From Escallonia rubra (taxonomy: Eukaryota; Streptophyta; Magnoliopsida; Escalloniales; Escalloniaceae), in NCBI GenBank assembly GCA_033065855.1, contig JAVXUO010001194.1, forward strand, positions 124,001-188,000: 64,000 nucleotides of DNA, in the 5' to 3' direction. The first letter of the stretch is position 1, and each line of letters begins with the position of its first letter. The notes beneath the pieces are model-generated. The model ran no database searches and was not told the DNA's origin. It saw nothing but the letters and a program-made list of their open reading frames with translations. Of this stretch, positions 23,851 to 34,983 are shown piece after piece. The translations under genes and the position numbers were made by a program.

Positions 23851-25277
23851 TGCCCTGTCTAACCCCTCAGCTACTCCTACTAATTAATTGGGCTTGTTAG
23901 GCGATGCTAGATCAATCTATAATGGGTAAGTTTAACGTTTAGATAAGAAGTAATTATTTATCCTTTTGAGATAATATTGCTAGGTTGAGATATCGATAGA
24001 TTTAAATTATCATCTCTACCTATGTAAATCTGTGTTAAGGCTGTACGCTAGCAGGGTACAATATATTCATTGTTGTTTCAAGATTGATTTGAATGGGCTA
24101 TGATGAAGATCAATTGGTTAGCTACATCGTTGATAGATGATTTTGCCCCAAGGCATCCCCTGATTATATTTATGTATGAAGAACTCTTAATCAAGGTTTC
24201 GTTGTGAAACATAAAGCAAAGTTGCTAAGTTAATTCGGTGAGCTAGCTAGCACATATGGCCCTCTATCAACATTCAGGTGGGTACACTATACTAGACTGT
24301 TAGTTCCTTCACGTATGCTTCGGACCTAAAATTATATGTAGGGGAAACTTAAATCTGCTTTTGTTATTCTTCTCTAGTTGCATCGTATATATATAGTTCA
24401 GGAGAAAATATTTGATGGTTGTGCTGCCTCACCCACCGACTAAAGTGGTAAATAACAGCCAACAATAACGTGACGCATTGACAAGAACGTCAAATCGTGG
24501 GTAATATTGCCAGCAACAGTTTCAACCTTAACCATGGTTTCAGAGGTGATTTCGGTCCTTAAAAAGTGATTATGGCCACTCAAAGTGCCAAAAGAACATT
24601 ACACTGCAAATATCTCTTTCACTGTACTAATCCCTTTTATTTATTTATTTATTTATTTGCACAATTAGAATTGTAATTTATATGGTCCGTCGGTACGGGG
24701 ATTCGAACTTGGGACAGTGAGGTTATTCCTCAAGGCCTTTCAACTAATGTCTTTGACGAACATGCAAATTCAGTGTACATAATTTTATTCCTTTAATCGT
24801 GGCAATTTCCTTGTTGAACGTGCAATTTTACTTATAAAACAAAAACCAAAAGAGCTGATTTAAGTGTTCTTAAATTATTTACTTCTAAAATGTGATCGAT
24901 TTCCTTGTTGGTCAATTAAGGTGGTCAAGTTCTACTTAATCATCATTTCAATTGAGTTCCTTGTTGAGAAACCTCCAAAAAGAAAAAAAAAAGCTTATAT
25001 ACTGTCTAAAAGTTTTTAGATTATCGAACAAGTGGATCAAAGTAACACTCGAGAAACTCGATTCGTTCTAACTCTTTCAAATATGGGATCTTCTCCATCT
25101 TATAGATCTTTAGCAAAGAACACCCTTTTGTCACTTGTGATATATGGTCTATAGTGACGGAACACGTATCACAAGCTATAAACGGTCCCTAAAGATATTA
25201 GGAAAAAGTTTGGGAGCAAGAATCGGAGATGAAGATATAATACGTTCCTTACGATGACAATACATAGGAGTGAAGAT

Positions 25278-25530
25278 CACTTTTCTAGTTTGACCACATA
25301 AAATCAAAGCCAAAAAGGTTATGGACTGGACCAGGTCTTAATATGAGCTAGAGACCCATGGCCAAGGAACTAACCAAGAAATTTGCGTTGAAGAATGGGG
25401 AACTATCACCATCGTGTCTCATTGACCAGCATGAACATATTAAGTGATAATCACTGTTCAGATGCCATGTATACTGAGCCAACAAATAAAGGCTACATTA
25501 CCTGCACTGCCTGTATAACGAATTTTCTTC
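25278..25530 (+). repeat. Separated direct duplication, copy B
   Basis: Second copy, starting GATCACTTTTCTAGTTTGAC and ending near AATAAAGGCTACATTACCTG. Relative to copy A it has lost some bases in the middle and gained a short insertion before GAGCCAAC. The TATA-like core is weaker (AATAAAGG instead of TATAAAGG). Confidence 0.7.
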
Positions 25531-25736
25531 GAAATGCATTTGACTTGACGAGAGAGTGAAGAGAGAGAGAATCAACAATAAATGCTATACCAGAAAATAT
25601 GTGTCCACTTTCTCAAACGCTTTAGTACAAAGTTTACATCTAACAAGTACAACTAGGGGCATCGGAAGACTCATTCTGATGGAATAAAATGTCGATAAAA
25701 GCATCAAACTTACACCGGTCCTTGATGAAACATGAT

Positions 25737-25860
25737 ATCCAACTCAAAAGCATGCTCACAAGTAGAAAAAATCCACCAAGTATAATTAAGAATTAATTCC
25801 AAACCTAATGTATTGTCAATGTGGGACTTGACACCCGCCCTCATGCGAAGCGTGAGAATA
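25737..25860 (+). repeat. Dispersed repeat copy (GACTTGACACCCG family)
   Basis: CCAACTCAAAAGCATGCTCA, then AAGTATAATTAAGAATTAAT and TGTGGGACTTGACACCCGCC. It has the same block order as the copies near 20394, 20608 and 26938. Confidence 0.5.
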
Positions 25861-25961
25861 AAATGTGCTAATCTTGAATAATAGGTGGTCTCAGTTGAAT
25901 CGAATGAGGTGGAAAGGGCCTACCTCTAATACCAAGTGAAAGTATCCAACTCAAAACCAAC

Positions 25962-26010
25962 TAGTATTAACCCTGTGCGTTGCACATGACCAACAACGGC
26001 TAATTAAAAG
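25962..26010 (-). repeat. Helitron-like 3' end on the minus strand
   Basis: Read on the minus strand the sequence is GTGC-AAC-GCAC hairpin, then AGGGTTAATA, CTAG and T. This matches the 3' end of the Helitron at 15542-15571 in layout. The matching 5' terminus further right was not found, so the element is not delimited. Confidence 0.4.
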
Positions 26011-26937
26011 ATCATACTTATATGTCAAATAATAATAACAAATAATGCTATTTTCACCTTTTTTTAATGAGTTTTCTACTATTTTTAGTAATAATATTAA
26101 TAACCTATGTGTTGAGGTTTTATTAATAAAACTCACTTAAAACAGTATAAAATTTTTTGCGACATACTAGAAAATACAATATGAGAGATAATTATATGTA
26201 TATATAGACATATATATACATATATGTTTTATATGACTTATAATAAAGTAAAAGGAGGAAGATTAATTTTGTGAGATTGTGGAAACATATTAGACTTGTG
26301 TAAAATATAGTAAAGTTTCAAGATTTAAATGATATATAAATTAGAATGGGATATAAATTTAAAATTAAGAGAGAGAGATTCGTTTTTAAATGGAACATGA
26401 TGGCGTGGAAGAGGGAGAAAGTGAAACTTATTCAATTGGTTGAATGCCAAATGGCATAAAAAGAGGCATGCCAAGTAGGAAAGAGAATGTTAGATTAGTA
26501 ATTAGATTAGTAATGAGAGGAGAGGCATGTCAAGTTGCCATCTTTTTTAAAAACTTAATCTGTTAGAAAACGAACCCAACAATGTATATATCATGCTTTA
26601 ACACTCTACTCTCTCTCATGTGCAAACCCCGGAGCCCAACAATGTATTTCATGCTTTAACACCCCACTTCCCTCGCGTGTAAGCCCTCAATTGCATGCGA
26701 AACGACTAATCAAGGTGCACCACCACCACCATGTGTACAAATAAATTGAGTGCAAATTACACTATAATAAGAAGGGGACCAAATATGCACGCGAGAAGAA
26801 TTGAACCCAAGATCTTACAAAATCTGATATCATGTAAAGTTATCATTTGCTCTAATAGCTTAAACTATTAAAGAATGGACCCAACAATATATATCGTGCT
26901 TTAACAATCTACTCTCCCCTCACGTGCAAGCTTCCAG

Positions 26938-27043
26938 CAAGTCTGGTGTCCAACACAATAGTATGCTCATAAATAAGAGAAATATATCAGGTATAAGAAC
27001 CAATTACAAACCCCATGTATAGTCAATGTGAGACTAGACAGTC
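26938..27043 (+). repeat. Dispersed repeat copy (GACTTGACACCCG family)
   Basis: GTCCAACACAATAGTATGCT, then CAGGTATAAGAACCAATTAC and CCATGTATAGTCAATGTGAG. Same block order as the other copies in this window. Confidence 0.5.
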
Positions 27044-27985
27044 CTTTTGGTTCTTTGTCCATTTTTGGTTCTAATAATCAGTCGTGCAGTCGCACTGGAA
27101 TATGAATATTGGCTTACATCATCTCGTTTTCTTTTTTCCCCTTCTAATATTATTTAGCAACTAAAAATTGAATTCATAAAAGGTTGCAGAGGGTAGAAAT
27201 CTCAAGGCTTAAATGATTTTTACTCCTTTCTCCTCTAAGCTGACGAATCAAGTAAACCAGGTTGGGCTCAACAATGGCATGAGCAAATCAGCTCTAACGA
27301 GAGACTAGATTGAAACTCACATGGTCACACTTACTCAGATTGAGACTCACACCTACTTTTACCATCCACCCTCGTCCCGTAGAAAAAGACCGTAAGCGCT
27401 ACACAGACTCGTCTAATCAAGGTCAAGTTAAGCGAAACTGACACACCCACCCATTAAAGATTAGAATGAAGTCCCAAACTCATGAAAGCCACACAGAAAA
27501 ATAACTCAACGGTGATAATACTTATCTTTTCTGCTTTTCTTTAAGGTCATGTTAGCCATTGTAAACTTTAAAGCTTTTCTTTAAAGTGCTCATTACTGTT
27601 AGCCGTTTTATTTCAGTAAACTTCCAGGATAAATATTTGTTTGTGTTTCCGTAAAGATGTCTCGCATCATTAGAGTTGTCACTTTTTGAACTCCTATATT
27701 TTATTTCCGGGCTTGTTAACTATCGTATTTAACGAAATTTCCGTTTTAACAGAAAAGGCCATTTCAGCCAAAGTTTGATGAATGAGCTTCTTTTCAGATA
27801 AAACTCAAAGAAACTTGTTTCCAGAGTATTTTTTAGTTTTTCAAACAAATATGTTTGTCTTTCCGTAAAGATGTCTCGCATCATTCGCTGCGTCTCTGGC
27901 AGAAAGATTGGCTGCTGCAACTGAGGATTGACATTGGACCTTAATTCTCAACTTCTCCTTGAAACCACAAGCACACTGATTTCAG

Positions 27986-29797
27986 ATGAAACTCGCAAGA
28001 CCCACTTCGCGCCAGACGCGCCTCTTGACCACAATCTCAGAGACCCAACAATCAGAGCCGCTCTCCAAGTCTACAGTCTCAATTAGCCTCGTTAGAGAAC
28101 TCCACGCAAGCCTCATCAGAACCCAAATGCACACCGACACATTCCAAGTGTCAGGCGTAATACAGTCCTACGCTTCTTCTCCCGCCACTCTGCACAAAGC
28201 CCTTTTCGCTTTCCATCAAATCGAACGACCTACATGGCTAGCTTGGAACGTCATGATACGTGAGTTGTCCCAGTATGATCGACCCAATGACGCACTCCAA
28301 TTGTATGACAAAATGCGTGGCCAAGGATTTAACGGGAATGACCTCACTTTTATTTTTGTACTCAAAGCGTGTGGTAAAGCTTCAGGTGTTTTGCATGGAC
28401 GGAAGATTCATGTTCATGCTTTGAGACTGGGGTTTGAATCGTATCTTTACGTCTCCAATGCTTTGATTCATATGTACGCTTCGTGCGGTGATTTGTTTAC
28501 TGCACGGCAGGTGTTTGATAAACTGTCTGAGAGAGATTTAGTTTCTTGGAACTCGTTGATTTGTGGGTATTGTCAGGGTAGTAGGTTTAAGGAGGTTTTG
28601 CAGCTATTTGATGCTATGAGAGAGGCGAATGTTAAGGCTGATCAAGTGACAATGATGAAAGTTATATTAGCTTGTAGTCGTTTAGGGGATAAGGAGATTT
28701 CGGATGGTATGGTTAAGTACATTGAGGATAATCGTGTTGAGATTGATGTTTACTTGGGAAACACTTTGGTGGATATGTATGGACGGCGTGGCTCAGTGGG
28801 GTTAGCGCGTCAAGTGTTTGATAGTATGGGTGAAAGGAATATTGTTTCGTGGAATACGTTGATGACGGGATATGCAAAAATAGGTGATTTGGTCAGTGCA
28901 AGGAAACTTTTTGATGAGATGCCAATGAGGGATGTGATTTCGTGGACTTCTATGATCACATGTTATGCTCAAGCTAAGCAATTTAATGATGCAGTGAATC
29001 TTTTTCAAGAGATGATGAGGGCTGAGGTTAAACCGGATGAAATTACATTTGCTAGTGTGCTTTCTGCTTGTGCACATCTAGGCAGACTTGATGTGGGGAA
29101 GGCAGTGCATGACTACATTCGTAAGCACAATGTGAAGGAGGATGTTTATGTGGGAAATTCCCTGATAGATATGTACTGCAAATGTGGATCAGTACTGATG
29201 GCACTGAAAGTGTTTGAAGGGATGAAAGAGAAGGACTCTATATCATGGACTTCAGTCATCTCTGGACTTGCAGTCAACGGTAATGTTGATCATGCCCTTG
29301 GGCTCTTCTCTCAGATGTTGAAAGAAGGTTTTCGGCCAAATCATGGAATCTTTGTTGGGATATTACTTGCTTGCACTCATGCTGGTTTGGTTGATCAAGG
29401 ATTGGATTATTTTGAAAGTATGGAAAAGGACCATGGACTAGTGCCGGAAATGAAACACTATGGGTGTGTTGTCGACCTCTTGAGCCGTTCTGGAAATCTA
29501 GATAGGGCATATGAGTTTATAACGAATATGACTATAGATCCGGATATTGTAATATGGAGGATGTTATTAAGTGCTTGTATGCTCCATGAAAATATCATCA
29601 TAGCTGAGATAGCTACTAACAAGCTTCTTGAATTGGATCCTGATAACAGTGGAAATTATGTTCTCTCTTCGAATACTTATGCCAAGGCAGAGAGATGGGA
29701 TGACGCTAACAAAATGAGGGAACTGATGGAGGGTGGTAGGGTGCAGAAACCATCAGGTTCGAGTTCTTTGATAGCAACTGGTCGAACATGTATCTAA
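27986..29797 (+). CDS. PLS/E-class pentatricopeptide repeat protein
   Basis: Intronless, 603 residues. Tandem PPR motifs cover about residues 60-535 with the usual plant phrases, for example VSWNSLICGYCQG, VYLGNTLVDMYGRRG, VSWNTLMTGYAKIGD, ISWTSMITCYAQA and DEITFASVLSACAHLG. A short E-type tail follows (LLELDPDNSGNYVLSSNTYA, then RWDDANKMRELM), ending RVQKPSGSSSLIATGRTCI. There is no DYW domain and the E+ region looks cut short or diverged. E-class PPR proteins bind organellar RNA one base per repeat and commonly act in C-to-U editing with partner proteins. The first 40 residues are basic and hydroxylated, compatible with an organelle transit peptide. The RNA target cannot be deduced here, and I do not assign an orthologue. 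Confidence 0.93.
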   Translation: MKLARPTSRQTRLLTTISETQQSEPLSKSTVSISLVRELHASLIRTQMHTDTFQVSGVIQSYASSPATLHKALFAFHQIERPTWLAWNVMIRELSQYDRPNDALQLYDKMRGQGFNGNDLTFIFVLKACGKASGVLHGRKIHVHALRLGFESYLYVSNALIHMYASCGDLFTARQVFDKLSERDLVSWNSLICGYCQGSRFKEVLQLFDAMREANVKADQVTMMKVILACSRLGDKEISDGMVKYIEDNRVEIDVYLGNTLVDMYGRRGSVGLARQVFDSMGERNIVSWNTLMTGYAKIGDLVSARKLFDEMPMRDVISWTSMITCYAQAKQFNDAVNLFQEMMRAEVKPDEITFASVLSACAHLGRLDVGKAVHDYIRKHNVKEDVYVGNSLIDMYCKCGSVLMALKVFEGMKEKDSISWTSVISGLAVNGNVDHALGLFSQMLKEGFRPNHGIFVGILLACTHAGLVDQGLDYFESMEKDHGLVPEMKHYGCVVDLLSRSGNLDRAYEFITNMTIDPDIVIWRMLLSACMLHENIIIAEIATNKLLELDPDNSGNYVLSSNTYAKAERWDDANKMRELMEGGRVQKPSGSSSLIATGRTCI

Positions 29798-31088
29798 TCT
29801 CAGAAAGGTGGCTTCTTTAATTTAACAGAAATGGTATGAATACAGTATTCGAAAGTAAGGACTTGTTTACGTCCCCGCATATGGTATACAGATCACAGTA
29901 GCAGCATTGAAGATTGGCATACCACTTCACTAGACAAAAATTGGTTAAACGGGTTCCTGCTTATATATTGAACTACTTGGCAAGGCAATTCTTCCATGCC
30001 CAGAGTTGCTGTTCTTCTAGGTATGGAAATTGTGCAGGCTTTTGAATCCTACACTTTTGGAAGTGTGAACGGTGTACTGATAAAGTTTTGATGGCACGCG
30101 GGTGCCCTATTTGAACGACCTTCTGGCACCTTTTCATATTGACCTCTGTGTGCTAGTACATTCTGCCAGACATGCTATTGCATGGGTAAAACCCTAAACT
30201 CAAACCTTGTTACAATTGATGGCTGCTTTTTTGATCGATGATACAATCTGGGATTAAGGCTAAGAGTTCTGTCTGGAAAGAGTCCAAACAGCGCATTTAC
30301 CGGTATGATACTTTTCCTATCATCATCCCAATATTCTAACGGCAATAGACATTTTGAAGCCCTATCGTTGGCTGCCAAACAAGTTTATATGCTAAGACTA
30401 GATATAGACATTATTCATTGACAGAATCTCGAGGATGTGGATTCTTGACGTGACTAAGGGATGGAATGATGCAGGTTACTTGGTCAGATTTATAGCTCTT
30501 GATATGGTGGTTCCATGCAAGGTTTGGTTCCATGCACCCTTTTGAACTCGTTGTAATCATTTCATGCAAAATAGCTCTGTTATGAAACTCTTTGAAGATC
30601 ATGGACAACTGGACATGTCTAGTGTACTAAATGCAGATGAAGAGCTTCATCCTGGCTCTTGTGGTTCTCAGAGATACATTTTTGTAATTTATAGATAAGC
30701 AGCATAATCTATCTTTCAAGCAGATGCTCTTTGTGCAAATACTCAATACCCCTTGCCGTGTGGTAGGTTTTATAACAATGGAAAGTCAACTTTTTTAGTT
30801 TAAAATTTTAAGAAGTAAATGCATTTATGTTTACCCTTGCGAAAATACAAAAGTTAAACCAAGATTTGTGTGAAAGTAGTGCAGAAGCCAGAAGATGATG
30901 TAACCGTTATGACTATCCTCACCTGCTATGTTCTGGAAGCTCTCTTATTTTATCATCATCGTCAACTTGATCATTTTACGTGTGAACATTTTTCATCCTT
31001 ATTGTCCCATAGGAAACACATATGGAATCTAGGAGCAAGTTGCTATTTTCAACAAGCGTGCACCACCTATGACCCACCTTTAATGCAT
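29798..31088. other. Convergent intergenic region between PPR and SDH genes
   Basis: About 1.3 kb holding the 3' flanks of the rightward PPR gene and of the leftward sorbitol dehydrogenase gene. No additional gene is supported; the open frame reaching in at 30870 is antisense to the SDH exons. Confidence 0.5.
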
Positions 31089-33354
31089 CTACAGGTTAAA
31101 CATGACTTTAATGGCAGTACCACCGCGAGCACTGGTTTCAAAAGCTTCCTCAACGTCCTCCTGGTTGAAGCTGAACCTGTGTGTAATGAGGGGCTTCACA
31201 TCAAGCTTACCAGTTCTCAGAAGCTCAATGCAGAGAGGCCACGTGTTCCTATATCTGAATATACCAATAATGTCAATTTCCCTGTCAAAGTAGAAAACCG
31301 TGATTCATCCGATGAGGTCTCAGTTCAAAACTTTGTCAACAGAGTACATATATGCGGAGTACCTTGCAGCAGCAGGAGTCAGAGGGATGGTCATTTCGCT
31401 CTGTCCCAGTCCCACGAGGCATACTTTACCACCAGCACGAGTGGCATTCAAAGCTGTGCACATGGTTTTGCTAAAGCCAACACAATCAAAGGTCACATCT
31501 ATATCAGCACCCATAGCGGTATGTATCTTTTCTACTTCCTCCGATGCATCCTGTTAGCAATGTCAATTTTAAATTTATATATCATAACTATATCCAACGT
31601 ATACATCACAGTAAACTGTCTTTATGTTAATGATACTTGTATGATTGGACGAACTTGAATATTTGTCGAGACTTGGATAATCTCCTCTGCACCAAGATTT
31701 TTGGCAAATGATAGACGTTGAGCATCCACGTCAGTGATGACGATTTTGGGAGATCCGAAAGCTCGAGCTGCAAGCATGGTTACCAGGCCTATGGGTCCTG
31801 CTCCCATGATCAATATTTTTGTATCTGGGCCGATATTGGCACGGCGACAGGCATGTACACCTACACTGAGGGGTTCACACATTGCCCCTTCTTCCAAACT
31901 CACGTTTTGAGGCAGCTTAAAACATAGATTTGCAGGATGCACAACCTGGTTGAAGGCACTTGTCAACAAATTCGTAATTTGTTTCAAATTCAACCGAGAA
32001 CCTAACACCTGAATTGCTTACCTTATCTTCTTTCAGTATACTAAATTACCTGATTGGCTAGAGAACCATTAGTAGGCGGAGAGCCAAAAAACTTCATTTC
32101 CTTGCACAGATTGTAAAGCCCATCCTTGCAAAGATTGCAATCTCGGCAACTAACACCGGGCTCCAAGGCCACTCGGTCACCGACTGCCAGTGTCTTCACT
32201 TGGCTGCCAACTTCTTCAATGATACCAGCACACTCGTGGCCAATCACCATTGGCTTTTTAACAACAAAATTTGCACATCGCATGTTCTGTATGCAAACCA
32301 AAACACGACTGTTTTAAATTTGTTTACTAGTAGAGAAAATCTCAAACGCTATCATTCTTTAAATATAGACCATTAGAGTAGCCGTTGAAGAAAAGATGTA
32401 TGATAGTTGAAGACGATTTTACCTTAAAGTGATGAACATCACTTCCACAAATTCCAACAGCTTTCACCCGGATTTTAACATCATGAGGGCCTGAATGTTA
32501 CCAGGAAATATATTTCAGATTACAGTTTATTGGGCATTGTGCTCCTGTCAACTATGATAAATTTATGATGCTGTGAACGACCTTTTTGATGACTTTCATG
32601 CACTGTACTTCCATATTCAACGAGATTGGCTCCTCTTAATTTTGAAGGGACTTGATTGATCTTATATGGACACTATTTCTTGTAATGTTCTTTCTAATCC
32701 ACGACCAGGGGGAAATTTTCTAGTCTAACTCTAATAGTGGGTGGAACCGGCCCTGATTGCTTTCATTTCGTAGCTGGAAGCGTAGCGCATTCGTGACTTT
32801 TTCAGTGTTAAGCAGAAGAGTCAGAGTGATCCTCTAAAGGAGTTTTCCGTTACCATAATAGTCAGGGAACTAGGAAGAGGGGTACAATCACGATAAGGCC
32901 GAACCCACTAGGCTTTGATTAGGGATCCTTTAGCTAAGGAAGCCTTGAGGAGGAAGATGTCGCCCATATAGGGTAATAATCTATGGTGGGTAAGAGTTAA
33001 TCTGCTTAGTTTGTTTCTTTGACTTCTGTTTAATCACCTCGGCTACTTTTTCTTCTTGTTTTTTCTCCTTTTTAGCATTGTTGGCTCTGTTACCGTAGCC
33101 CTTGTGGTTGATGATTTCTTCTGCCCTTTTACACAAAGAACTAACATAACACCCTGCTTTAATTTGATCAGTGAAGCGCATGAAAACTGGATGGGAGAAG
33201 CAGAAAGCAAGAAAGATTACCAACCAGGAGGGGGGAGATTATACGGTTGAATTTGAAGGTTTTTCACACCAAGAAGCCAAGCTGCCATGTTCTCTTTAAT
33301 TTCTATTTCATCCTTACTTTCTTCATCACCAACTGGCATGCCTCCTTTCTCCAT
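31089..33354 (-). CDS. SDH: Sorbitol dehydrogenase (L-iditol 2-dehydrogenase), leftward copy
   Basis: Zinc- and NAD-dependent medium-chain dehydrogenase converting sorbitol to fructose, expected in the cytosol. Six exons assemble cleanly: 33354-33225, 32490-32423, 32286-32050, 31945-31655, 31550-31363 and 31281-31089, giving 368 residues. Catalytic zinc ligands are Cys in GICGSDVH (about 58), His-Glu in VIGHE (about 83-84) and Glu in MCEPLS (about 169). The structural zinc site is the four-Cys loop CRDCNLCKDGLYNLC. The NAD fold has MGAGPIGL, followed by an acidic ITDVD strand end that favours NAD over NADP. Exons 2-6 have exactly the same lengths as in the rightward copy. Exon 4 ends CAA before GTTCGT instead of CAG before GT, a weaker donor. 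The start at 33354 (MEKGGM) is chosen by similarity to MGKGGM of the other copy; a downstream Met begins the conserved MAAWL. The upstream leader contains GAGCGA repeats. Confidence 0.9.
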
Positions 33355-34983
33355 ACTTGCTGTCTCGCTCTCGCTCTCGCTCTCTGTCAACTCTCAAGCT
33401 TTGGCTTAGATGCTTTATGTTTGTGTGCTAGCGAGTCAGAACCCTGTTGCAATCATCTTTTTGTATTTTCTTCTGTTTAACCCACCAGCAGCCCATCTCT
33501 TGAGTGGTTTGGCTTTAGTATCTATTACATTTGCTTACGTTAAAGTATTTCCTGGTCCATGATATTTTTAGTTTTTTTGGTGAATTAAGTTATCACCTGT
33601 TCAGTGTATAGAATATAACGAGAGAAATAGAGTGAAAGCGATCATTTTTTTGTTTTTCTTTCATTTTATTTCCTCAAAAGATTAGATTCCAAAAATTATG
33701 TGCAACATGTGAATAATCACAACTCAAAACAGAAAATTTGGACAAACCATTCATTATTCAGAGCCTATTTATGGGTTTGGTTCTGAGATTGCCAAATTTG
33801 TTTTAACCTGAATTAAATCAGGTTGTCATGCGATTGGGAAACGTAGAAAATTATTAAATTTGCTTTCAAAAGTTAAAAATTAATTAGATTATAATTCAAG
33901 AAAGCGGAAATTTTGGATTAATCATTTTTTCATAATCAAGTTTGACCAAATACTAGTACCAAAATATTCCTATGTATTACAAAGGTTTTTAGCACTTCTA
34001 TTCAAGGACTAAGATAGCTTTTGAAAATCATTTGATTTTCTGTTTTTTCTTCAATTTTGTAAATTGGACAAGAAAAGCGTGATTGGCACAAGTTTTCATT
34101 TTTTTTTCTTTCAATTTTGAAAATCAGTTTTTAAATCAGGACTGTTTTTTAAAACTCCAATTTAAAGAATTTTGAGTTTTCAATTTTGGTTTTTGTTTTT
34201 AGACCACCACCACCGGCCACTGCCTATCGCCGGCCACCGCCACGCCCTACCATCGCCACCGCAACCCCCACCAAAGAAAAAACTCAAAATAAAAACTGGG
34301 TAATCAAACATCTGTTTTTGTAAAAAATAAAAACTAAACTGATTTTGGTTTTAATTTTTTTGAAAATAGAAAACCAAAACTGGAAATGATTTAAAACAGA
34401 CACTTATTTTTTTTTTATCATCTTGAGTTCTTGAAATTGCTTTTAGTGATTCTTATCCAAACATGATCTCTAACTTAAAGCTAATTTTGAAAGTTAATTA
34501 TAATTTAATCCGAAGGTTTTATTCCAAAAATTAGTCACAAACAATTACGGAGTACTAGTTATTAAGCAATTATTGTGCATTTAAAGTAATTGCACCTCAT
34601 TTTGACTTGTTACTAAGCTAAAATATTGTCACTAATATACTTTAAAATCAACAACAAAATCCAACTATACATGACAAGTGTGTAAGTTTAATTTTTTTTT
34701 TACAAGACTTCAAATCTAAATTAATATGAATAGAGTAAGTTTGGATAGACTTAAGTTTTTGTAAAATATTGTCCTTATAAAAATAAAATAGGTAATTTCA
34801 TGGTTTTATCCACAAGTTGTTGGCAGATACTAAGAATTTAATCACCCGGGAATCTCGTTGTCGTTGTGTATATCCACAATATAAGATAGATATTATACGA
34901 CAAAGTAAAACAAACAGAAGTGCAAATAAACCCCCCAATCTTGCTTACTTGAAAGATCTGAGTGAGAGCAGAGCAGAGCAGAG
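33355..34983. promoter_or_regulatory. Shared divergent promoter region of the two SDH genes
   Basis: The two SDH start codons face away from each other across 1,629 bp, so both promoters must lie here. A hexanucleotide CTCGCT repeat (about 33366-33384) sits just upstream of the leftward start. A TATA-like TATAAAAATA lies at about 34776, about 200 bp before the rightward start. A T- and A-rich block with foldback character (about 34020-34410) interrupted by a CCACCGCC-rich patch (34201-34272) looks like an inserted transposon remnant separating the two promoters. Confidence 0.5.

Larger units (their letters stand above)
18621..27985. other. Repeat-rich gene-free region
   Basis: About 9.3 kb between the LysM and PPR genes. 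It contains a foldback element, a Mutator-like element, a separated direct duplication and several dispersed repeat copies, listed individually. A TTTA microsatellite lies at about 24637-24660 and a poly-G run at about 23572-23585. No open frame here carries a recognisable domain. Confidence 0.55.

Noticed and set aside
24680..24720. A tRNA-like GGATTCGAACTTGGGAC stretch
   Set aside because: Only a T-arm-like string is present; no anticodon stem or acceptor stem could be paired, and such strings are common in plant repeats.
30870..31658. A 262-codon open frame on the plus strand, and shorter frames at 31102 and 31300
   Set aside because: They are antisense to exons 4-6 of the leftward SDH gene, whose minus-strand translation is a clear dehydrogenase.
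32981..33250. Lysine/glutamate-rich minus-strand frame as a possible separate gene
   Set aside because: It lies in intron 1 of the leftward SDH gene and partly over its exon 1 in a different frame, with low complexity.
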